A stretch of 39,731 nt of DNA, from NCBI GenBank assembly GCA_045224495.1, contig JBGVAK010000193.1:1-39731 (forward strand), given 5' to 3'. The stretch comes from RUG472 sp045224495. GTDB lineage: Bacteria; Bacillota; Clostridia; Christensenellales; CAG-138. The position numbers were made by a program, and so were the translations under genes. The notes below the pieces were generated by a model, which saw only the letters and a list, made by a program, of their open reading frames with translations, was not told the DNA's origin and did not search any database. Each line of letters opens with the position of its first letter. Position 1 is the stretch's first letter. Below are positions 14,411 through 22,565 of this stretch, in pieces.

Positions 14411-15211
14411 TTACGCCACCTGTTCCGTTTCCGCCGCAGCATCTTCCGCAGCCTTTCCGGCGAGCTTCCTGTACAGCTCCGGCTGGTCGTAGTGGACGTG
14501 GTAGAGGACAGGGTGGAGCAGGCGGAACAGGGTGCGGGGGAGGTCCGTGCCTACCTTCACCCGGTGGATCATGGTGAAGCCCCGGAAAGGGGGCATGTAG
14601 GTGATGAGGTCGTTGATGTCGGCGAAGTTGGCGCAGTCCGTGTACAGGGTCGAAAGATAATGCTGCATCCGCTTCCGGTTCAGGGGCGTGCACTTGAAAG
14701 GACGCACGCTGCCGAAGGTGTAGAGGTACGGCTTGACGCCAAAGTTATAGTTCAGGTCCTGGCAGCAGAGGCAGGCGATGGCGGAGCCCAAGGACCAGCC
14801 CAGGATCTCCGTGGCAGCCTCAGGATGGGCCTCGTGGAGGGCAGCCCACTGCTCCCGGACCTCCTGCTTGATCGCGAGATACATGTTTCCCCAGCCGTGG
14901 TGCACGCGAAGCTGCAGGGGCTCGCCTTCGAATTCGATGGCTCGATAGTAACGGCTGGCGAACTCGAAGACGTTGGCTACCCAGTCGGTCATGCCAAAGG
15001 TGCGCTGGAAATTCATCTGGATCACGTCCCGCTCCGGCTCGTAGTGGATCTCGTAGTTGACCTCGTGGGCCAGCCCCAGAAGCTTTCCGAGCCGGGTGGT
15101 GTTGTATTTCACCGCAAGGTACTTCACCGGATAGGTGGCCCGGCCGGTGTGGGTGTAATCCTCGCTGGTGTTGATGAAATATTCCTCGTACGGAAGCCGC
15201 CGATACTGCAT
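14411..15211 (-). CDS. Lipase class 3-like alpha/beta hydrolase
   Basis: A 266-residue cytosolic-looking protein. The nucleophile elbow GWSLGSAIACL fits GxSxG; the strand before it (ATEIL) and the helix after it match a lipase-3/DUF2974-type alpha/beta hydrolase. An Asp in FADINDLITYMPP and a His in GFTMIHRV are plausible triad partners. The long N-terminal region reads TTRLGKLLGLAHEVNYEIHYEPERDVIQMNFQRTFG. The substrate is unknown; lipid or ester hydrolysis is likely. I chose the ATG at 15211 since GGGAGAGA precedes it and a promoter ends 35 bases upstream; the longer open frame would run through that promoter. Confidence 0.72.
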   Translation of the reverse strand: MQYRRLPYEEYFINTSEDYTHTGRATYPVKYLAVKYNTTRLGKLLGLAHEVNYEIHYEPERDVIQMNFQRTFGMTDWVANVFEFASRYYRAIEFEGEPLQLRVHHGWGNMYLAIKQEVREQWAALHEAHPEAATEILGWSLGSAIACLCCQDLNYNFGVKPYLYTFGSVRPFKCTPLNRKRMQHYLSTLYTDCANFADINDLITYMPPFRGFTMIHRVKVGTDLPRTLFRLLHPVLYHVHYDQPELYRKLAGKAAEDAAAETEQVA

Positions 15212-15245
15212 GCGCGTCTCTCCCTCTGTGACCCTTTCTGACCCT

Positions 15246-15274
15246 TTTATACCACATACGTCGCTTTTTGTAAA
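15246..15274 (-). promoter_or_regulatory. Promoter of the lipase-like gene
   Basis: Minus strand TTTACA (15269-15274), 17-base spacer, TATAAA (15246-15251) preceded by TGG. Confidence 0.6.
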
Positions 15275-15407
15275 TAAATGACGGGGCGACGTACTGGAAA
15301 CGATGTTCTTAACGGTTCCTTTCCAAGAAAACTCTTCCCTTTTGGCGGAGAAAGGGGTAGAATAGGAGCGATCACTCCAAAGTCTTCGTACGGAAAGGAA
15401 CGGGAAA

Positions 15408-16385
15408 ATGCTGGTACCTGTTTTGTTGTTTCTCGTGGGCTTCGGCCTGCTCATCAAGGGCGGCGACTGGTTCGTGGACGGCTCCGTGGGCATCGCCCGC
15501 CGGTTCCACCTGCCGGAACTGCTGATCGGCGCCACCATCGTCTCCATCGGCACCACCCTGCCAGAGGTCATGGTGTCCAGCCAGGCGGCCCTGGAGGGCA
15601 ACGCCGGCATCAGCTACGGCAACGCCATCGGCTCCATCATTTGCAACACCAGCCTCATCGCGGCCATCACCATCTCGGTCCGGCCCGGCAAGGTGAACCC
15701 CAAGTCCTTCGCCCTGCCCACGGCCTTCTTCTTCGCTGCGGCCATCTCCTACGCCCTGGTGGCCTGGACCGCGGGCCGGTTCCAGCGCTGGATGGGCATC
15801 CTGTACCTCGCAGCCTTCGTGGTCTACATGATCGTGTCCACCATGCACATGAAGAAGCACCCGGAGCTGGCTGAGGAGGAAGAGGCGGAGGAAGAGGGCG
15901 GAAAGCCGCGGACCCTGTGGCAGGAGATATTGCTGCTGGTCGTGGGCGCGGCGGCCATTGCCGTGGGCGCCCGGTTCTTGGTGGACAACGGCACCAAGAT
16001 CGCCGCGGCCCTGGGGGTCCCGGACTCCGTCATCGGCCTCACCATGGTGGCCCTGGGGACCAGCCTGCCGGAGCTCATCACCGCCATCACCAGTCTCGTC
16101 AAGGGCCACGGCTCCCTGTCCTTGGGCAACGTCATCGGCGCGAACCTCTTTAACGTGGTCCTGGTCAGCGGCGCGGCCATCACCATCTCCCCCTTCGCCA
16201 TCCCGGCGGAAAAGACCATCCTGGGCGGCATCAACTCGAGCCTCGTCATCGACCTCCCCATCATGCTGGGGGTCATGGCCGTCATGTGCCTCCCGGCCCT
16301 TCTAAAGGGCAGGCTGAAGCGCTGGCAGGGCATCCTGCTCCTGTGCGTCTACGTAGCCTTCACGGTATACCAGTTCGTCTCCTGA
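15408..16385 (+). CDS. Na+/Ca2+ antiporter (CaCA family, YrbG-like)
   Basis: A 325-residue protein with about ten membrane helices in two inverted halves. Both alpha repeats are intact: GTTLPEVMVSSQAALEGN with GNAIGSIICN in the first half, and ALGTSLPELITAITSLVKG with GNVIGANLFN in the second. The Glu in each LPE motif binds the cation. A Glu-rich cytosolic loop (ELAEEEEAEEEGG) separates the halves. The protein exports Ca2+ in exchange for Na+ or H+. Start ATG follows a GGAAAGGAA stretch. It is a single-gene unit ended by a clear terminator. Confidence 0.9.
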   Translation: MLVPVLLFLVGFGLLIKGGDWFVDGSVGIARRFHLPELLIGATIVSIGTTLPEVMVSSQAALEGNAGISYGNAIGSIICNTSLIAAITISVRPGKVNPKSFALPTAFFFAAAISYALVAWTAGRFQRWMGILYLAAFVVYMIVSTMHMKKHPELAEEEEAEEEGGKPRTLWQEILLLVVGAAAIAVGARFLVDNGTKIAAALGVPDSVIGLTMVALGTSLPELITAITSLVKGHGSLSLGNVIGANLFNVVLVSGAAITISPFAIPAEKTILGGINSSLVIDLPIMLGVMAVMCLPALLKGRLKRWQGILLLCVYVAFTVYQFVS

Positions 16386-16405
16386 TAGGCAAAGCCAAAA
16401 AATAT

Positions 16406-16437
16406 AGCCGCTGCGTCCTGCAGCGGCTGTTTGTTTG
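16406..16437 (+). terminator. Intrinsic terminator between convergent genes
   Basis: AGCCGCTGC (16406-16414) pairs with GCAGCGGCT (16420-16428), loop GTCCT, followed by GTTTGTTTG. Confidence 0.8.
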
Positions 16438-16455
16438 TGGAAAAAAGGCAGATCG

Positions 16456-16896
16456 TCATCCCGCCAGGATCTCGAACCGCACCGCGCCGTCCAGGGCGGT
16501 GGCGGCGGAGAGAAGGGACTCCAGGGAGCAGTTCATGCCCGAGGTCTCGGCGGCGATGGTCACGGCTGCGCAGCCGTCCGTGGGGATGCTCTGGTTGATG
16601 GTCAGGATGTTGGCCCCGGAGCGGGCAAAGACGGAGAGCACGTCGGAGAGGACGCCCGACTGGTTCTTGAGCAGGGCGTAGAAGGTGATGATATGGCCCG
16701 TGGTCATGTCCGTGAAGGGCTGGATGGCGTCCCGGTACTTATAGTAGGCGCTGCGGCTGATGCCTACGGCCTTGGCCGCGTCCCCCGCCGTGGCGACCTC
16801 ACCTGTTCGCAGGAGCTGGTTCGCCTCGGCCACCTTCAAAAAGATCTCCGGCAGCACCTCCGCGGCCACCAGATAATAGCGAGAGCTGGGATTCAT
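16456..16896 (-). CDS. HTH and ACT domain protein (UPF0735/PheB family)
   Basis: A 146-residue protein. The N-terminal half has a short helix-turn-helix-like segment (GDAAKAVGISRSAYYKYRDA), and the C-terminal half is an ACT domain, GHIITFYALLKNQSGVLSDVLSVFARSGANILTINQSIP. ACT domains bind amino acids and change the activity of a partner. It lies just downstream of homoserine dehydrogenase on the same strand, 33 bases away, and that enzyme here has no ACT domain of its own, so a regulatory role in threonine or aspartate-family synthesis is a reasonable inference. I chose the ATG at 16896: AAAGGAGG lies 7 bases upstream, while the ATG two codons earlier is too close to it. Confidence 0.82.
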   Translation of the reverse strand: MNPSSRYYLVAAEVLPEIFLKVAEANQLLRTGEVATAGDAAKAVGISRSAYYKYRDAIQPFTDMTTGHIITFYALLKNQSGVLSDVLSVFARSGANILTINQSIPTDGCAAVTIAAETSGMNCSLESLLSAATALDGAVRFEILAG

Positions 16897-16929
16897 GGTC
16901 ATTCCTCCTTTGCGATTCATGTGGACAGA

Positions 16930-18036
16930 TTACAGCATGCCATAGGGCAGATGGGCTAACAGCGCGCCGGGATCCACCTCGGATACGGCGGCGTAGGCCT
17001 CGAAGGCGTCGGCGGCAGTCTCCTGGCGTACCGTGTACCGACCGAAGCTGCGGAACAGCCAGGACTGAGGCGTGCCGTCGTTGTCGATGGGCAGAGGCGT
17101 CACGGGCCGGTCGCTGTAAAAGGACGAGGCGCCGTTCGCGATCTCGAGGCAGTCCCCCAGCACGTTGGAGGCTGTGGGCCAGCCCCCCGCCCCGGCGCCG
17201 GAGAAGCTTTGCTTGCCGATGCGCTCTGCGTACAGGGACACCAGATTGGCGCTACCGTTGGTCTGGCTTTCGGGGGTGGAGGCGGGGAAGAGGCTGGGGC
17301 AGACGAAGGCGCTGACGGCGTTCTCCTTCCGCTCCGCCCGGGCGATCAGCTTCCAAACCAGACCCCGCTCCCGGGCCCAGGCGATGTCCCCCACGGTCAT
17401 GCGGGAGATGCCGACGCAGGGGATGTCCTGCTCCCGGATCAGGGCGGAGAACGCCAGATCCGCGCTCAGCACCAGCTTGCGCCGGGCGTCGTAGCCCTCC
17501 ACGTCGTCGGTGGGATCCGCCTCCGCGTAGCCCAGCTGCTGGGCTTCCTTTAGGAGCTCGCTGTAGGCGGCGTTCCGGGCGGTCATCTCCGACAGGATGT
17601 AGTTGGTGGTGCCGTTCAAAATGCCCTCCACGGCGGTGATCTTGTCCATCCGGGCCACCCGGCCCAGGGAGCTGAGCCAGGGGATGCCGCCCCCCGCCGC
17701 CGCCGTGCAGCGGAGGCTCACGCCGTTCTCTGCGGCCAGGCGGACGAGCTCGTCGTAGTAGGCGCAGACCACCGCTTTGTTGGCGGTGACCACATGCTTT
17801 TTTGATTTCAGGGCCGACGAGATATATTCATAGGCCGGATGGATGCCGCCGATAAGCTCCACCACCAGTTCGATTGCGGGGTCCTTCAGGATCTGGTCGA
17901 AGGAATCCACCTCCCGGCAGGCAAGGCCCCGGGGACGGCGGGTGAGGAGGGTGCTGACGTGCAGCGATGGCTGCTCCGCGGCCATGGCGTAGAAAGCCTT
18001 GCCCACGGTCCCGTAGCCCAGCAATCCGATCTGCAT
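16930..18036 (-). CDS. hom: Homoserine dehydrogenase (no ACT domain)
   Basis: A 368-residue enzyme. The Rossmann NAD(P) site is GLLGYGTVGKAF at the N terminus. The catalytic domain has TANKAVV, GGGIPWL, GILNGTTNYIL and the family signature YAEADPTDDVEGYDARRKLVLSADLAF with the catalytic Lys. It reduces aspartate semialdehyde to homoserine. The C terminus stops without the roughly 80-residue ACT domain found in longer Gram-positive Hom proteins; an ACT protein is encoded right after it. I chose the ATG at 18036, preceded by AAGGAG, because it starts the Rossmann fold; the open frame upstream runs through the divergent promoters. It faces away from thrC. Confidence 0.92.
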   Translation of the reverse strand: MQIGLLGYGTVGKAFYAMAAEQPSLHVSTLLTRRPRGLACREVDSFDQILKDPAIELVVELIGGIHPAYEYISSALKSKKHVVTANKAVVCAYYDELVRLAAENGVSLRCTAAAGGGIPWLSSLGRVARMDKITAVEGILNGTTNYILSEMTARNAAYSELLKEAQQLGYAEADPTDDVEGYDARRKLVLSADLAFSALIREQDIPCVGISRMTVGDIAWARERGLVWKLIARAERKENAVSAFVCPSLFPASTPESQTNGSANLVSLYAERIGKQSFSGAGAGGWPTASNVLGDCLEIANGASSFYSDRPVTPLPIDNDGTPQSWLFRSFGRYTVRQETAADAFEAYAAVSEVDPGALLAHLPYGML

Positions 18037-18093
18037 GTCCTTTTTCTCCTTTCCAGCGTTCCTCAGGGACGATTGTCCACGATAGAAAAACAC

Positions 18094-18122
18094 TTGACTT
18101 TCAATAGCAGACAATATATCAT
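18094..18122 (+). promoter_or_regulatory. Promoter of thrC-thrH
   Basis: TTGACT (18094-18099), 17-base spacer, TATCAT (18117-18122). Its -10 overlaps the -10 of the leftward hom promoter by two bases, so the two can hardly be occupied together. Confidence 0.6.
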
Positions 18123-18141
18123 ATACCCTAACGAATTGCAA
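18113..18141 (-). promoter_or_regulatory. Promoter of hom
   Basis: Minus strand TTGCAA (18136-18141), 17-base spacer, TATATT (18113-18118). Interlocked with the thrC promoter on the other strand. Confidence 0.5.
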
Positions 18142-18176
18142 GGGCTTTTTTTCAGCAGCGGCAGAAGGAGAGGGAT

Positions 18177-19664
18177 ATGATCTATCAAAGTACACGAAAC
18201 GACGATTTGACGGCGTCCAGCGCCCAGGCCATATTGGACGGCATGGCCAGGGACGGCGGCCTCTACAGTCCCGCGTCTCTGGAGGGCATGGCCTTCGACT
18301 GGCAGGCTCTGCTGCCCCTCAGCACCCAGGATATGGCTACGAGGATACTCTCGACCCTGCTGCCCTCCTTCTCGGAGGCGGAGATGGGGGAGCTGGTGCG
18401 GCGGGCCTATGCGGGCAAGTTCGAGACAGACGAGCTGACGCCCACGGTGGCCGTGGGGGACGACACCATATTGGAGCTCTTTCGCGGCCCCACCAGCGCC
18501 TTCAAGGACGTGGCCCTGTCCATGCTGCCGGTGCTCATGACCGCGGCCCGAAAAAAGTGCGGTGTCACCGACGAGATCCTGATTTTGACCGCCACCAGCG
18601 GCGATACGGGCAAGGCGGCCATGGCGGGCTTTCGAAACGTGCCCGGCACCCGGATCATGGTCTTCTACCCCTACGGCGGGGTGAGTCCGGTCCAGCAGGC
18701 CCAGATGACCACCCAGGACGGGGACAACGTCTGTGTCTGTGCTGTTCGCGGCAACTTCGACGACGCCCAGACCGGCGTCAAGGGCATCTTCGCCGCCGTG
18801 GAGCAGCAGGGGCTGCTGGCGGGAAAGGGCGTTCGCCTGTCCTCCGCCAATTCCATCAACATCGGGCGCCTGGCCCCTCAGGTGGTGTACTATTTCAAAG
18901 CCTATGCCGACCTGGTCCGGCGGGGCCGGATCGACCTGGGGGATCCGGTGGACTTCGTGGTGCCCACCGGCAACTTCGGGGACATCCTGGCCGGGTATTT
19001 CGCCAAGTGCCTGGGTCTGCCTGTGGGCAAGCTGGTGTGCGCCTCCAACGCAAACAATATCCTGACCGACTTTCTTACCACCGGCGTTTACGACCGGAAC
19101 CGACCCTTCTACAAGACCGTGTCCCCCTCCATGGACATCCTGGTGTCCAGCAATTTGGAGCGTCTGCTGTTCCTGCTCTCCCAGGACGCCCAGCTGGTGG
19201 CGGGGCTGATGAAATCCCTGTCCGAGACCGGCGCCTATGCGGTGCCTGCCGCCCTGAAGAGAAAGCTGGACGAGCTGTTCTATGCGGGCTGCTGTGACGA
19301 TGAGGGCACCAAGGCAGCCATCGGGCAGGTCTGGCGGCGATACGGCTACCTCATGGACACCCATACGGCGGTAGCCTACCACGTAGCCCAGGCGTACAAG
19401 GCCGCCTGCCCCGGCCACGCCCCCGTGGTGATCCTGTCCACGGCTTCCCCCTACAAGTTCCCGGCGGCGGTCCTCTCCGCCCTGGGCGAGGCCCCGGGGG
19501 AGGACGAGTTCGCCGCCATGGAGCGGCTGGAGGCTATGACGGATGTACCTATGCCGAAGAACCTCTGCAGCCTCCGGGAGCGGCCCGTGCGGCATCAGGA
19601 CGTGATCGAGCCGGGGGATATGCTGGCCTATGTGTTAGACAAAGCCGTACAGGAGAGGTGGTAA
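18177..19664 (+). CDS. thrC: Threonine synthase
   Basis: A 495-residue PLP enzyme of the long bacterial threonine synthase class. The N terminus YQSTRNDDLTASSAQAILDG is typical. The PLP lysine is Lys110 in FRGPTSAFKDVA, and the phosphate-binding loop is ATSGDTGKAA. Further conserved blocks are SSANSINIGRLAPQVVYYF and VPTGNFGDILAGY. It converts O-phospho-homoserine to threonine and phosphate. Start ATG follows AAGGAGAGGG. thrH starts one base after its stop, so its phosphorylated substrate is probably made by the next gene in the same transcript. Confidence 0.95.
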   Translation: MIYQSTRNDDLTASSAQAILDGMARDGGLYSPASLEGMAFDWQALLPLSTQDMATRILSTLLPSFSEAEMGELVRRAYAGKFETDELTPTVAVGDDTILELFRGPTSAFKDVALSMLPVLMTAARKKCGVTDEILILTATSGDTGKAAMAGFRNVPGTRIMVFYPYGGVSPVQQAQMTTQDGDNVCVCAVRGNFDDAQTGVKGIFAAVEQQGLLAGKGVRLSSANSINIGRLAPQVVYYFKAYADLVRRGRIDLGDPVDFVVPTGNFGDILAGYFAKCLGLPVGKLVCASNANNILTDFLTTGVYDRNRPFYKTVSPSMDILVSSNLERLLFLLSQDAQLVAGLMKSLSETGAYAVPAALKRKLDELFYAGCCDDEGTKAAIGQVWRRYGYLMDTHTAVAYHVAQAYKAACPGHAPVVILSTASPYKFPAAVLSALGEAPGEDEFAAMERLEAMTDVPMPKNLCSLRERPVRHQDVIEPGDMLAYVLDKAVQERW

Positions 19665-19665
19665 C

Positions 19666-20268
19666 ATGGATTTAGTCTGTTTGGATATGGAGGGCGTGCT
19701 GACGCCCGAGATATGGATCGAGTTTTCAAGGGTCAGCGGCATCCCGGAGCTCAAGCGCACCACCCGGGACGAGCCGGACTACCGCAAGCTCATGCATTGG
19801 CGCATGGGCATCCTGAAGGAGCACGGCCTGGGCCTCCGGGAGATACAGGCCGTCATCGCCGAGATCGACCCTCTGCCCGGGGCCCGGGACTTTTTGGACG
19901 CTCTTCGGGATCGGGCCCAGGCGGTGATCCTCAGCGACACCTTCGAGGAGTTCGCCAAGCCCCTCCTCAATAAGCTGGGCCGCCCCACCATCTTCTGCAA
20001 CTCCCTGGCGGTCTCGCCCAGCGGCGAACTTACGGATATCCGCATGCGCTGCCCTAACTCCAAGCTCACCACGGTCCGGGCCCTGCAGAGCGTAGGCTTC
20101 GAGACCATCGCCGTGGGCGACAGCTACAACGACCTCGACATGCTCCTCGCCAGCAAGGCGGGCTTCCTCTTCCGCACCACGGACAAAATCAAGGCTGACT
20201 ATCCCCAACTCCCTGCCTTCACGGACTACGACGATCTGCTGGGGGCCATCATAGGGGCCCTGTCGTAA
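19666..20268 (+). CDS. thrH: Phosphoserine phosphatase/homoserine phosphotransferase
   Basis: A 200-residue HAD-fold protein that matches ThrH closely in length and order of motifs. Motif I is CLDMEGVLTPEIW, with Asp7 as nucleophile and Glu9 in the second position rather than the usual Asp, a ThrH hallmark. Motif II is ILSDTFEEF, and motif IV is AVGDSYNDLDML. ThrH takes phosphate from phosphoserine and can pass it to homoserine, giving O-phosphohomoserine. Encoded one base after thrC with AGGAGAGG inside the thrC end, it likely replaces the ATP-using homoserine kinase ThrB, which is absent from this locus; a thrB elsewhere in the genome cannot be excluded. A strong terminator follows. Confidence 0.9.
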   Translation: MDLVCLDMEGVLTPEIWIEFSRVSGIPELKRTTRDEPDYRKLMHWRMGILKEHGLGLREIQAVIAEIDPLPGARDFLDALRDRAQAVILSDTFEEFAKPLLNKLGRPTIFCNSLAVSPSGELTDIRMRCPNSKLTTVRALQSVGFETIAVGDSYNDLDMLLASKAGFLFRTTDKIKADYPQLPAFTDYDDLLGAIIGALS

Positions 20269-20289
20269 AGCGACACGATCCGCCGCTGC

Positions 20290-20340
20290 CATCCCGTAAA
20301 CAAAGTCCATCTCATGGGACTGTTTACGGGATGTTTCCTT
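20290..20340 (+). terminator. Intrinsic terminator of thrC-thrH
   Basis: CATCCCGTAAACA (20290-20302) pairs with TGTTTACGGGATG (20321-20333), a perfect 13-base stem, and the internal AGTCC/GGACT can extend it; TTTCCTT follows. Confidence 0.85.
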
Positions 20341-20368
20341 GTGCAGCGGGCGCCGGTCGTGGTATGCT
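20339..20368 (+). promoter_or_regulatory. Promoter of the Y-family polymerase gene
   Basis: TTGTGC (20339-20344), 18-base spacer, TATGCT (20363-20368) with TGG just before. I see no LexA/DinR-type operator around it. Confidence 0.55.
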
Positions 20369-20393
20369 ATAGGGGAAGAAAGGAGGCGCGGAT

Positions 20394-21890
20394 ATGGAGC
20401 AGCGCTGGTATGCGGCCATCGATTTAAAGTCCTTCTACGCCTCCGTGGAGTGCGTGGAGCGGGGGCTGGACCCTCTGGACACCCTGCTTGTGGTGGCGGA
20501 TCGGAGCCGGACGGAGAAGACCATCTGCCTGGCCGTGTCTCCGGCCCTGAAGGCCCACGGCGTCCCCGGGCGGCCCCGGCTCTTCGAGGTGGAGGAGTGC
20601 ATGCGTCGGGTGAACACCACCCGGAGGATGGCGGCGCCCCGTCACCGTCTGGCGGGCAGCGCCACCTCTGCCCAGGAGCTGGCGGCGGACCCGGGATTAC
20701 AGGCGGACTACATCACCGCGCCGCCCCAAATGAAGAAGTACATGGCCTACAGCGCCAGGGTATACGGCGTCTATCTGCGCTACGTGGCTCCGGAGGACAT
20801 CCAGGTCTACTCCATCGATGAGGTGTTCATCGATCTCACCCCATACCTCGGCACCTACGGCCTCACGCCCCGGGCCCTGACGGAGAGGATGATGGAGGAG
20901 GTGCTGCAGGAGACCGGCGTCACCGCCACGGCGGGCATCGGCACCAACCTGTACCTCGCTAAGGTGGCCATGGACATCGTGGCCAAGCGGGCCGCCCCCA
21001 ACGAGCATGGGGCGAGGCTGGCTGAGCTGGACGAGATGAGCTACCGCCGGGAGCTGTGGGACCATCGGCCCCTCACCGACTTCTGGCGCATCGGCCGGGG
21101 CATCGCCCGGCGGCTGGAGAGCCGGGGCGTGTACACCATGGGCGATCTCGCCAGGATGTCCCTGACCGGCGAGGATACCCTCTACAAGATCTTCGGCGTC
21201 AACGCGGAGCTGCTCATCGACCACGCCTGGGGATACGAGCCCTGCACCCTGGACGTGATCAAGGCCTATACTCCCGAGTCCAAGAGCGTGGGCAGCGGCC
21301 AGGTGCTCATGCGGCCCTACGCCTTTTCGGAGGCGCGGCTGGTGATTCGAGAGATGGCGGAGAACCTGGCGCTGGACCTGGTCTCCCAAGGTCTGCTGAC
21401 AGGGGAGGTGGGCCTGGGCGTAGGCTACGACGTGGAGAACATGAACGGCCCGTCCCCCTTCGGCGGTGAGATCATCGTGGACTACTACGGCCGCCCCGCA
21501 CCCAAGCCCGCCCACGGCGGCCACCGCTTCCGGGAGCCTACGGCCTCCAGCAAGCTGATCGTGGAGGCCATGACGGACATCTTCGATAGGGTGGTGGATC
21601 GGACGTTGACCGTGCGTCGCCTGCAGGTGGTGGCCGGACGGCTGGTGGAGGCAGGGGTGGACCCCGCAGGCGGCCGCGGCGAGCAGCTGGATCTGTTCAC
21701 CGACCCGGAGGCGGAGGAACAGGCGCGCAAGGCCCGGCAGGCCAAACAGCGGCGGGAGCGCCAGGCCCAGCAGGCGGTGCTGGACATCCGCAAGAAGTAC
21801 GGCGGCAACGCCATTTTGAAGGGCATGGATCTGAAGGAAGGGGCCACCACCAAGGAACGCAATGAACAGATAGGTGGCCACAAAGCCTGA
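20394..21890 (+). CDS. Y-family DNA polymerase (UvrX/YqjW-like)
   Basis: A 498-residue translesion polymerase. Catalytic acidic residues are Asp10 in AIDLKSFYASVE and Asp142-Glu143 in VYSIDEVFIDL. Palm motif GIGTNLYLAKVAMD follows; the helix-hairpin-helix-like thumb spans about 215-260 (FWRIGRGIARRLESRGVYTMGDLA), and the little-finger domain spans about 290-420. Residues 431-435, QLDLF, form a sliding-clamp-binding peptide. The C-terminal KKYGGNAILKGMDLKEGATTKERN tail is typical of the Bacillota YqjW/UvrX group rather than DinB. It copies past damaged bases at low fidelity. A YolD-like gene, the usual partner of this group, follows two genes downstream. Start ATG follows AAGGAGG. Confidence 0.92.
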   Translation: MEQRWYAAIDLKSFYASVECVERGLDPLDTLLVVADRSRTEKTICLAVSPALKAHGVPGRPRLFEVEECMRRVNTTRRMAAPRHRLAGSATSAQELAADPGLQADYITAPPQMKKYMAYSARVYGVYLRYVAPEDIQVYSIDEVFIDLTPYLGTYGLTPRALTERMMEEVLQETGVTATAGIGTNLYLAKVAMDIVAKRAAPNEHGARLAELDEMSYRRELWDHRPLTDFWRIGRGIARRLESRGVYTMGDLARMSLTGEDTLYKIFGVNAELLIDHAWGYEPCTLDVIKAYTPESKSVGSGQVLMRPYAFSEARLVIREMAENLALDLVSQGLLTGEVGLGVGYDVENMNGPSPFGGEIIVDYYGRPAPKPAHGGHRFREPTASSKLIVEAMTDIFDRVVDRTLTVRRLQVVAGRLVEAGVDPAGGRGEQLDLFTDPEAEEQARKARQAKQRRERQAQQAVLDIRKKYGGNAILKGMDLKEGATTKERNEQIGGHKA

Positions 21891-21916
21891 ATAGATGCAT
21901 ATATACAGCATAAGCG

Positions 21917-21922
21917 TATAAT
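21917..21922 (+). promoter_or_regulatory. Possible -10 of the flavodoxin-like gene
   Basis: A perfect TATAAT 18 bases before the start codon, but no convincing -35 or TG extension. Confidence 0.35.
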
Positions 21923-21940
21923 CATACATGGAGGTACCAG

Positions 21941-22564
21941 ATGAAAGTATTGATGCTCAACGGCAGCGCCCGGCCCACGGGCAACACCTATATCGCCCTT
22001 CGGGAGATCGGCGAACAGCTGAAAAAAGAGGGGATCGACTACGAGATCGTGAACGTAGGCAGCGACCCCCTCCGGGACTGCCTGGGCTGCGGCGGCTGCA
22101 CCGCGGCGGGCTGCGCCTTCGGGGCGGACGACGGGGTCAACGACTTTATCGCTAAGGCCCGGGTGGCGGACGGCTTCGTCTTCGGCACGCCGGTCTACTA
22201 CGCCCATCCCTCCGGCCGCATTTTGAGCTTCCTCGATCGGGTCTTCTACAGCGGCAGCGGCGCCTTCGCCTATAAGCCCGGGGCAGCCGTGGCCGTGGCC
22301 CGGCGGGGCGGCACCTCCGCCTCCTTCGACGTGCTCAACAAATATTTCGGCATCTCCTCCATGCCCGTGGTGGGGGCCACCTACTGGAACCTCGTCCACG
22401 GCGCCAAGGCGGGTGAAGCGGCAGAGGACGCGGAAGGGCTCCAGACTATGCGGAATCTCGGACGCAACATGGCTTACCTTCTCAAGTGCCAGGCGGCGGG
22501 GCGGCAGGCGGGCGTCCCCCTGCCCGAGAGGGAGCGGGGAAGCCGCACCAACTTCATCCGCTGA
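21941..22564 (+). CDS. Flavodoxin-fold NAD(P)H-dependent oxidoreductase
   Basis: A 207-residue protein of the NADPH-dependent FMN reductase/iron-sulfur flavoprotein group. The FMN phosphate loop is LMLNGSARPTGNTYIAL; a cysteine cluster, DCLGCGGCTAAGC, follows at about residues 47-59, in the place where iron-sulfur flavoproteins carry their 4Fe-4S ligands. VFGTPVYYAHPSGRILSFLDR is the second flavin-contact block. It probably reduces quinones, flavins or other small electrophiles; the physiological partner is unknown. ATG follows CATGGAGG. It lies between the Y-family polymerase and the YolD-like gene, one base from the latter, so it is likely coexpressed with a damage-tolerance system. Confidence 0.82.
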   Translation: MKVLMLNGSARPTGNTYIALREIGEQLKKEGIDYEIVNVGSDPLRDCLGCGGCTAAGCAFGADDGVNDFIAKARVADGFVFGTPVYYAHPSGRILSFLDRVFYSGSGAFAYKPGAAVAVARRGGTSASFDVLNKYFGISSMPVVGATYWNLVHGAKAGEAAEDAEGLQTMRNLGRNMAYLLKCQAAGRQAGVPLPERERGSRTNFIR

Positions 22565-22565
22565 C

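Noticed and set aside
20300..20394. LexA/DinR operator before the Y-family polymerase gene
   Set aside because: I looked for a CGAAC-N4-GTTCG-like palindrome around the promoter and saw none.
21917..21922. Strong promoter for the flavodoxin-like gene
   Set aside because: The -10 is perfect, but the -35 is missing, and the gene can be served by read-through from the polymerase gene; kept only as a low-confidence site.
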